A DNA stretch of 20,707 nt from a virus, in the IMG/VR virus record IMGVR_UViG_3300005915_000153, positions 1 to 20,707 of that record, one strand, 5' to 3'. Within the stretch, counting starts at the first letter, position 1; every line of letters starts with the position of its first letter. Shown in pieces: positions 13,941 through 18,862 of this stretch. The translations under genes and the position numbers were made by a program. Below the pieces are notes generated by a model. It was not told the origin of the DNA. It ran no database searches and saw nothing but the letters and a program-made list of their open reading frames with translations.

Positions 13941-15614
13941 TTACAAGAACTTCTTTATGTTTTGTCCGGTTGTAATTGCCCCTGCTAGCGGCAAAGCGAT
14001 CTCACTATAGCAGAGTGCGTGGGCGAAGTGGTCGTGTCCGCCGACAGTTAGATAGGTCGCTCGCGCGTTGTTGTTCTCGTCTCGTTCAAAGGTTCGCACC
14101 ATGTTACCGATGTGATTCTTGAATTGGAAACTCGTATCAGCGGGGAGACTAATTCTCGGCGCTTCGCTGTGAAACCTTGACATCGTCGCATCCAACCAGG
14201 AAGTTCTATCTACAGTGGCCATCGGTGCGCCGCCATCTTCCTCACTAATGTTCATCTCCCGACCACTTAGGCCCCTTCGGTATCTGCAAAGCCAACAATA
14301 GCCTGGGAAGCGTCTTGCGAATCTTCGAGCGTCATTCACGTTGGGATCAGCGTCTACGACGCACGCAAGTACTTGCCATTCCCGCATCAATAAATCCAAC
14401 TCACCCCAGTCTGTTCCTGGCCGCTCGGCTTCATAGAGTATTTTCTTAAAAGCCACAGCGTTAATGTCGTACCCAGGGGAGCCTTCAATAAAATACTCGG
14501 CTACGACTATATGGTTGCTCTTGCCTTGATCGACGCCCATCGTAATGAGCCGTTCGCGCCCTACCATTGGTCTAGGAGAATCTTTCGTGTATGCTCTCGA
14601 CACTACGTTGTCTATTTCTTCATCGGTGACCTGACCGCCGTCCGGAATGTAAGGATTTCCAAGCTTACTATTGTGAAACTCTACGTTTGCAGCCTCGTCA
14701 CCCATCCCTCGAAAGTGTGCTTGAACTAGCTCGCCCGGCGTCACTGTATAACTATAGAGTTGATTGATATAGAATGATCTATTATCGTCCGCGTCAACTG
14801 TTGCTTCCCACTTTGCGTTCTTGAATAGTTCTGGCTTATCCTCGTGCTCAAGTCTGTGCCCGCATTCTTTGCATTTCAGGAAGGACTCTTTTACCTCTTT
14901 GTCTGAGATCGACTCGCCGCGAATCTCGACACAATCCGGCCAGACTAACTCCGTGCGATTCCCACAGTGAGGGCACTTAAAGTAAAAATGTTCCTGCGAG
15001 CCTTGCCTATAAAGTTTATGTATCCCGAACATCGGAACTGTTGGAGTCGAGAGAGCGAACACTGACTTTTCAATATGCCCCGATAATCGTTCAAGAGCCA
15101 AAAACACTTGCCCTTGATCCATTTCATCAAGTTCGTCAAGTATTAACGCACTCACAGGAATTCCCTTCAAGTTCGAGTCTCCGCGACTCCCCCTGATGTA
15201 CAGGCTAACGCCACCCGCTTGCTTTAGTCCAACTGTATTTGTGTCTGTAAACAAACCGTTGAGATGCTCACTGTACATCAACGCGTTGCCAAAACGTGCT
15301 TTTGAAAAGTCCGATGCATTCAACATCGTGGGCAGCACGTACAGGGCTCCCTTCTTCAAAACATCAACCATGAAGAACGCCCGATTGATGGCAACCTCTG
15401 TCAGCCCCATCTGTGCGGCCTTCATTATCGTTACGTAGCTTGAAGCCGCGTCGTGGGGCTCTCTGCACCACGGATGGTACTTGAATCCGTAAGGTCCGGG
15501 AAAGGGCTCACCCATTATTCGTCTATGCATCGCCCATCGCGAGCAGGACGTAAGAGTTTGACTTAACAAACCCTCGGCTATACTTTGCCGGAAGTCTTCT
15601 CGGAGATTACTCAC
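13941..15614 (-). CDS. Terminase large subunit, GpA type
   Basis: This 557-residue packaging motor starts at a GTG (15612-15614) that overlaps the stop of the previous gene (GTGA). It matches the lambda gpA group: RRIMGEPFPGPYGFKYHPWC, a deviant Walker A MKAAQMGLT (64-72), motif LPTMLNASDFSKARFG, Walker B LILDELDEMD (157-166) and the coupling motif LSTPT (188-192). A zinc-finger-like insert follows (CPHCG at 214 and CKECG at 248), as in GpA relatives. The nuclease domain has MGVDQGKSNHIV with Asp362, CVVDADPN with Asp421, and GGHDHFAHAL near residue 533. It binds the portal, drives DNA into the procapsid and cuts the concatemer. All catalytic positions I can identify are present. Confidence 0.93.
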   Translation of the reverse strand: MSNLREDFRQSIAEGLLSQTLTSCSRWAMHRRIMGEPFPGPYGFKYHPWCREPHDAASSYVTIMKAAQMGLTEVAINRAFFMVDVLKKGALYVLPTMLNASDFSKARFGNALMYSEHLNGLFTDTNTVGLKQAGGVSLYIRGSRGDSNLKGIPVSALILDELDEMDQGQVFLALERLSGHIEKSVFALSTPTVPMFGIHKLYRQGSQEHFYFKCPHCGNRTELVWPDCVEIRGESISDKEVKESFLKCKECGHRLEHEDKPELFKNAKWEATVDADDNRSFYINQLYSYTVTPGELVQAHFRGMGDEAANVEFHNSKLGNPYIPDGGQVTDEEIDNVVSRAYTKDSPRPMVGRERLITMGVDQGKSNHIVVAEYFIEGSPGYDINAVAFKKILYEAERPGTDWGELDLLMREWQVLACVVDADPNVNDARRFARRFPGYCWLCRYRRGLSGREMNISEEDGGAPMATVDRTSWLDATMSRFHSEAPRISLPADTSFQFKNHIGNMVRTFERDENNNARATYLTVGGHDHFAHALCYSEIALPLAGAITTGQNIKKFL

Positions 15615-16036
15615 TCTTCTTGCTTAGGCTCCATCTTTCGCTTAGGCTCCATCTTTCGCTTAGGCTCAGGCTTCGGCTCGGGCTCCATCTTTTCTTGCTT
15701 TGGTACTAGCTCCACCTCTGACTTTGACTCTAGCTCCACGGGCTCCACAGCCTCCACAGCCTCCACAGGCTTCACTTTTCGCTTCTTCGGCTTCGGCTTC
15801 TTCGGCTCAGGCTTCACAAACTCAGGCATCTCAGGCACCCATTCGCCATTGATGCAGTAATTCCGAGCCACGTCCTGTCCGCCGCGAGTCTGCCCAACTA
15901 CAACGACGATGCAGTCCTTAGGCACTTCAAACGTCTCTTGCTTGCCACAAGACAGGCCACCAATGATGGTGCCATCTCGCTTGTACATCTCAAGGCGGAA
16001 TAAGTGTAATGTCGGGAATGGGTTTGCAATTCTCAT
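15611..16036 (-). CDS. Protein with Lys/Pro/Glu-rich repetitive tail, upstream of terminase
   Basis: This 141-residue protein starts at ATG with AGGAG upstream and overlaps the terminase start. Residues 1-75 look folded: MRIANPFPTLHLFRLEMYKR, TIIGGLSCGKQETFEVPKDC, IVVVVGQTRGGQDVARNYCI and NGEWVPEMPEF. From about 75 the chain is low-complexity, with KPEPKKPKPKKRKVKPV, then VEAVEAVEPVELE, and two exact KRKMEP copies near the end. It stands where small terminases are often encoded, but no helix-turn-helix is visible, so I do not call it one. The tail suggests a flexible, charged linker, as in the neighbouring 156-residue membrane protein. Function unknown. Confidence 0.7.
   Translation of the reverse strand: MRIANPFPTLHLFRLEMYKRDGTIIGGLSCGKQETFEVPKDCIVVVVGQTRGGQDVARNYCINGEWVPEMPEFVKPEPKKPKPKKRKVKPVEAVEAVEPVELESKSEVELVPKQEKMEPEPKPEPKRKMEPKRKMEPKQEE
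15623..15667 (-). repeat. 18-base tandem repeat, about 2.5 copies
   Basis: On the plus strand the unit CTTAGGCTCCATCTTTCG occurs twice exactly at 15623-15658, with nine more matching bases after it. It encodes KRKMEP units in the tail of the protein ahead of the terminase. Such repeats can change copy number by slippage without breaking the frame. Confidence 0.85.
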
Positions 16037-16059
16037 AGTTTCTCCTAGTTGATAAACGA

Positions 16060-16077
16060 GGGCGGCACGGACCGCCC
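16060..16077 (-). terminator. GC-rich hairpin between two repeat-bearing genes
   Basis: GGGCGG, a six-base loop and CCGCCC form a six-pair stem in the 78-base gap 16037-16114. The minus strand continues TCGTTTATC, a poor U-tract. It could be a weak terminator or a processing hairpin between the membrane-protein block and the packaging genes. Confidence 0.35.
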
Positions 16078-16114
16078 CCGCTCTCTGAGGCGACCTGATA
16101 CAGGCCGTACAAAG

Positions 16115-16585
16115 TTATTTCTTTTCTGGTTCGTTAAACTTAGCTTCGGGATCAAGCTTTAGAACGGCTTCATCAGCAGCCCGTTTCCAGTCCTTTAAGC
16201 ATTGCTGCTCCACAGGGCCAAGCTTCTCAGGCTTCTCAAGCTTCTCAGGCTTCTCAGGCTTCTCAGGCTTCTCAGGCTTCTCGGACTCTCCGTCCTTGGG
16301 CTCGGGCTTAGGCTCGGCTTTCGGCGCAGGCTCAACAAAGAGAAGAAGTGTCAGGAGAATCTTTAAGATGTCAACCCAATGCTCTTTGACCCAATCTACC
16401 AATTTGGCCCAGTCAATTCGCCCCTGTACTGGAGGGGACAAACGCTTCTGGATCAGGTCTTGTGCTTTCTGTGACTTCTCGGGGTCGCGAAGCACTTCAC
16501 AAATCTTGTGATAATCTGAGCCAGAAAGACGGCCGCGTCGATGATGACGTTTCGCAACGCCCTTGATTACTCGTTGAAATTTCAT
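16115..16585 (-). CDS. One-helix membrane protein with Lys-Pro-Glu tandem repeat
   Basis: This 156-residue protein starts at ATG four bases after the previous stop region. The N-terminus is basic (MKFQRVIKGVAKRHHRRGRL), followed by helical text (SDYHKICEVLRDPEKSQKAQ). A membrane segment lies at about residues 70-85 (WVDILKILLTLLLFVEP). Then comes a Pro/Lys/Glu region with seven three-residue units of KPE or KLE, and a helical end (CLKDWKRAADEAVLKLDPEA). A single helix with an extended charged linker could span periplasm, as in spanin-like or envelope-bridging proteins, but no lipobox or known spanin motif is seen. Its neighbour downstream of the hairpin has a similar tail. Function unknown. 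Confidence 0.7.
   Translation of the reverse strand: MKFQRVIKGVAKRHHRRGRLSGSDYHKICEVLRDPEKSQKAQDLIQKRLSPPVQGRIDWAKLVDWVKEHWVDILKILLTLLLFVEPAPKAEPKPEPKDGESEKPEKPEKPEKPEKLEKPEKLGPVEQQCLKDWKRAADEAVLKLDPEAKFNEPEKK
16223..16285 (-). repeat. 9-base tandem repeat, seven units
   Basis: On the plus strand CTTCTCAGG repeats seven times with single changes (CTTCTCAAG in unit 2, CTTCTCGGA in the last). It encodes KPE/KLE triplets of the membrane protein. Being a multiple of three, copy-number change keeps the frame. Confidence 0.9.
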
Positions 16586-16586
16586 G

Positions 16587-16802
16587 TTACTCTCCGTCTT
16601 TCAAGACTAGTACTCGCGTAACCCCTGTCGCGAGAATTGCTGCTGCGAACAAGATTGCCATTGAAAGCAATCCCTTTTGCGCTATGTGATTTTCCCATAA
16701 GGATGGCACCCAAACGGATGCAACCCCGATGACCGTGGCAGCTATGATTGTGCTGATAGTCACGTAAAAACAAGTCCGATTGATTCGTGTAAAAGAACTC
16801 AT
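16587..16802 (-). CDS. Two-helix small membrane protein, holin-like
   Basis: This 71-residue protein begins MSSFTRINRTCFYVTISTII. It has two hydrophobic segments, about residues 12-32 (VTISTIIAATVIGVASVW) and 45-65 (LLSMAILFAAAILATGVTRV), and a short charged end (LKDGE). Size, two helices and a short polar C-terminus match class II holins. It is followed after one base by the one-helix membrane protein, so the pair may be lysis or envelope components. No endolysin is recognised in the window, and two-helix small proteins are not always holins, so the role is only a suggestion. Confidence 0.6.
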   Translation of the reverse strand: MSSFTRINRTCFYVTISTIIAATVIGVASVWVPSLWENHIAQKGLLSMAILFAAAILATGVTRVLVLKDGE

Positions 16803-16810
16803 GTTATTCC

Positions 16811-17554
16811 TTATAAACTCATTGAGGTTATTGTTGCGCGTTTCCAGCCTAATTCTTTGTGAGAGGCGGCTTTTCCTTTAAGAACTCTACGAACAGCGCT
16901 GGGGTCAAAACCATCTTTACGAACTACCGCTTGACTTTCAAAGTATTTAATATCTTCCCCAGTCACAAGGTCGTAGGCCACTACTGGAATTTTTACCTGA
17001 CCTTCGCTTAGTTTCCGCCTAGTCTCTACGGAAAAAATCTTCCCTTTATTGACCTCGCTTAATTTCCGTCGCGTTTCTTTGGAAAGCTTTTTCCCTTTAT
17101 TGGCAATGCTCATCTTCTGCCGCGTTTTTTGGGGAAGCTTTTTTCCTTTGCGCGCCTCACTCATTTTCCGCCTAGCCCCTGCGGAGGGCCTTATGCCTTT
17201 ATGTGACTCACTTATTTTTTGCCGAGTTTCTGCGGAATGTCTATGGCCACTTCCTCCCTCACCGCCATCGGTCATGTTACAAAGACAGCCAGTATCCAAG
17301 TCGCGACGGCCATATGTGGCTATGAAAATTTCTTCAATTTCAAATGCTTTGCGCTCACTTAGGTCCTTATGAAGAATAATTATCTCTGGTTGGATATTCC
17401 ACCTTAACATTCCACGTAATTTGTTATGGAACCTATCCCGCCTCCTTAACTCTCGTAGTTGGGTATGACAATACGCGCGATTACCATGACCTTTACCCAC
17501 ATAAAATGGCTCGCCACCAGGGTTCAGATACAAATAAACGTAAAATTTATTCAT
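16811..17554 (-). CDS. GIY-YIG homing endonuclease with five NUMOD3 repeats
   Basis: I start this at the ATG 17552-17554, which overlaps the stop of the upstream gene (ATGA); the frame is open further back, but only through that gene. The 247-residue protein has the GIY-YIG domain at the start: YVYLYLNPGGEPFYVGKG (5-22), Arg26 in GNRAYCH, ERKAFEIEEIFIATYGR (67-83) and NMTDGGEGG (93-101). Residues 106-186 are five NUMOD3 units of 16 residues each, such as LSKETRRKLSEVNKGK. The end is a NUMOD1/IENR1-like module (VVAYDLVTGEDIKYFESQAV, then DPSAVRRVLKGKAASHKELG, WKRA). It sits between two membrane-protein genes. Catalytic motifs are intact, so it is probably an active mobile gene. Confidence 0.9.
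   Translation of the reverse strand: MNKFYVYLYLNPGGEPFYVGKGHGNRAYCHTQLRELRRRDRFHNKLRGMLRWNIQPEIIILHKDLSERKAFEIEEIFIATYGRRDLDTGCLCNMTDGGEGGSGHRHSAETRQKISESHKGIRPSAGARRKMSEARKGKKLPQKTRQKMSIANKGKKLSKETRRKLSEVNKGKIFSVETRRKLSEGQVKIPVVAYDLVTGEDIKYFESQAVVRKDGFDPSAVRRVLKGKAASHKELGWKRATITSMSL
16997..17239 (-). repeat. 48-base repeats encoding NUMOD3 units
   Basis: Five imperfect 48-base units follow each other in phase with the 16-residue NUMOD3 helices of the GIY-YIG gene. The units differ at many bases, so they are a protein-level array and not a CRISPR. Confidence 0.8.
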
Positions 17555-17871
17555 TCTTCCCCCAGCAAAAGAAGGAGCCAGACGATCCCGCCTGATGCGA
17601 TGCTTGACAAGGTAATTGTTGCAAATACTGTAAGTATATAAGACCCAATATTCATTGCCCATGATTCTGACCACTCGAATGTCGCTGGTCTGCACATTAC
17701 AATACCTGCTGCCAACCAGTGATTCAAGCAATACGGGCAACTGAACAGTTTTCCTACCCACGGCCCGAACTCCTTCGCCCAGTCTCTAATTGGTAAACAT
17801 GCTTTTGACAGCGTTACTGTTACTGAGAGGCTTGCGATGGCCAGAGCCATAAGGAAAATGTCATTCCACAT
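17551..17871 (-). CDS. Multi-pass membrane protein with CPYC motif (DUF1360-like)
   Basis: This 106-residue protein starts at an ATG that overlaps the stop of the thioredoxin gene (TAATG). It begins MWNDIFLMALAIASLSVTVT, a first membrane helix, then a charged loop (KACLPIRDWAKEFGPWVGKL) and FSCPYCLNHWLAAGIVMC with a second short helix. A long hydrophobic C-terminal part (MNIGSYILTVFATITLSSIA, SGGIVWLLLLLG) likely forms one or two helices. The 'FSCPYCLNHWLA' segment after a first helix is the mark of small phage and bacterial membrane proteins of the DUF1360 kind. The CxxC pair could bind metal or form a redox-active disulfide next to the two thioredoxin-like proteins upstream. The family name is from memory of the motif only. 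Confidence 0.65.
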   Translation of the reverse strand: MWNDIFLMALAIASLSVTVTLSKACLPIRDWAKEFGPWVGKLFSCPYCLNHWLAAGIVMCRPATFEWSESWAMNIGSYILTVFATITLSSIASGGIVWLLLLLGEE

Positions 17872-18431
17872 TATATGATGTTGTAATCCGGGGGTGTATT
17901 TTTCTTCAAGTACTTCTTGATCCGTTCTTCCGGAATGACGCCAACGAACTTCTTTACTTCTTTACCGCCTTCGCGAATAAAGATGGTCGGAAGCAATCGT
18001 ACACTCCACTTCTTAGCCAAAGCCCCGTACTCAGTGTAATCCAAGATGTAAACAGCATATCCTTGTGCTTCCAGTTTCTCGACTACGGGATACATCTTAA
18101 TACATGCACTACACCCTGGCGAGGAAAACATAATTAAGCAGTTCTTCTTGAACTTTTTCGCTCTCGCCGTTTGAACAATTCCCGAGACAATTTCTCCTTC
18201 GACTCCAGGAGCAGCGGCTCGTCCGTCACCCTCTGCATGTCCAGGTAGTCGTGCATCAGTTGCACCGCAGTCTCCAGGCGCTCCGTCCAATTGACAGACT
18301 TGCCAGACTTGATCTCTAAAAGAGTTAAACGAACTAGCTTTATTATCTTGCGCCACAAGCACAAAAGTCGCCAATAGTACATACACACCCCCGATGCTTA
18401 ATATAGTTTTTCGCCGCATTGGCTGTCGCAT
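17871..18431 (-). CDS. Exported thioredoxin-like protein, CSAC active site
   Basis: I choose the ATG at 18429-18431: GAGG lies seven bases upstream and it follows the previous stop by eight bases, while the longer frame would overlap the upstream gene by about 49 bases. The 186-residue product starts MRQPMRRKTILSIGGVYVLL, then ATFVLVAQDN, a signal peptide with a likely cut before QD. A Gly/Ala/Asp-rich linker follows (residues about 47-85). The thioredoxin domain has CLIMFSSPGCSACIKMYPVV (CSAC active site), YAVYILDYTEYGALAKKWSV, the cis-Pro loop LLPTIFI and KEVKKFVGVIPEERIKKYLK. It should act outside the cytoplasm on disulfides. The linker region reads better in another frame (see the embedded frame at 18134-18388). 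Confidence 0.85.
   Translation of the reverse strand: MRQPMRRKTILSIGGVYVLLATFVLVAQDNKASSFNSFRDQVWQVCQLDGAPGDCGATDARLPGHAEGDGRAAAPGVEGEIVSGIVQTARAKKFKKNCLIMFSSPGCSACIKMYPVVEKLEAQGYAVYILDYTEYGALAKKWSVRLLPTIFIREGGKEVKKFVGVIPEERIKKYLKKNTPPDYNII
18134..18388 (-). other. Embedded alternative frame within the thioredoxin gene, possible overprinted gene
   Basis: An 84-codon frame lies inside the thioredoxin gene in another phase, starting at GTG 18386-18388 or ATG 18380-18382 and ending at TAA. Its product begins MCMYYWRLLCLWRKIIKLVR and its middle is an amphipathic helix (VNWTERLETAVQLMHDYLDM, then QRVTDEPLLLESKEKLSREL). Codons across this middle are strongly G/C-ending (CTG, GAG, GAC, GTG, ACG, CTC), unlike the genes around. 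That is what a real coding segment looks like, while the thioredoxin frame here is a GGA- and GCA-rich linker. It might be a nested gene, or a piece of foreign coding DNA captured out of frame. No clear Shine-Dalgarno beyond a G-rich run is present. Confidence 0.3.
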
Positions 18432-18439
18432 GGTCTGCC

Positions 18440-18859
18440 TCAGTTCTTTTGCAGATACTCTTTGATTGTGGCTTCCGTAATCCCGCAAGTTTTCTTACCG
18501 GCAAATCTCTTTACCTCTTTGCCGTCAGTCAAGATAATCAACGTCGGGCATCGGCGCACCTTAAATTGCTTGGCCACATCCTCATTTGCGCCGTAGATAT
18601 AAACACGGTAGCCTTGGGCGCGTAAGCTTTTAATCTTCCCCGCTAAACAACTGCTACAGTTACCGTCGATAACTGTGACAAGGCAGTTAGGCGTAAGTTC
18701 TTGTGCCCGCCACAGCTGCGGTTGGTTACTAGCAACGTGCATAGTGCAGACCTGCTGGCCTTCATTGTTGCTTAGTAACTGTACCGTACTATCTTGAGCA
18801 ATGACAATAGCGTATATTATGTAAATCGCACAAGCGAAGGTTATTAGTTTACTTTTCAT
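18440..18859 (-). CDS. Exported thioredoxin-like protein, CSSC active site
   Basis: This 139-residue protein starts at an ATG three bases after the peptidase stop. It begins MKSKLITFACAIYIIYAIVI, then AQDSTVQLL, a signal peptide with a likely cut before QD, as in its downstream neighbour. The domain has CLVTVIDGNCSSCLAGKIKS (CSSC active site), LRAQGYRVYIYGANEDVAKQ, the cis-Pro segment RRCPTLIILTDGKEVKRFAG and an end helix EATIKEYLQKN. An added Cys lies just before the cis-Pro. The two thioredoxin-like genes are paralogues (shared signal cut, QVC in the linker, KEVK.F(A/V)G), arranged head to tail. They probably keep envelope or secreted cysteine proteins, perhaps the peptidase encoded just upstream, in the right redox state. 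Confidence 0.85.
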   Translation of the reverse strand: MKSKLITFACAIYIIYAIVIAQDSTVQLLSNNEGQQVCTMHVASNQPQLWRAQELTPNCLVTVIDGNCSSCLAGKIKSLRAQGYRVYIYGANEDVAKQFKVRRCPTLIILTDGKEVKRFAGKKTCGITEATIKEYLQKN

Positions 18860-18862
18860 TGT

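Noticed and set aside
16997-17239. Regular 48-base repeats that could suggest a CRISPR-like array
   Set aside because: They are in phase with 16-residue NUMOD3 units of an intact GIY-YIG gene, with no constant repeat and no spacers.
17555-17761. Longer N-terminus for the GIY-YIG gene
   Set aside because: It would read through the CPYC membrane protein gene out of frame; the ATGA-coupled ATG starts right at the GIY-YIG domain.
18432-18488. Longer N-terminus for the CSAC thioredoxin-like protein
   Set aside because: It would overlap the upstream gene by about 49 bases and bury the signal peptide behind polar sequence.
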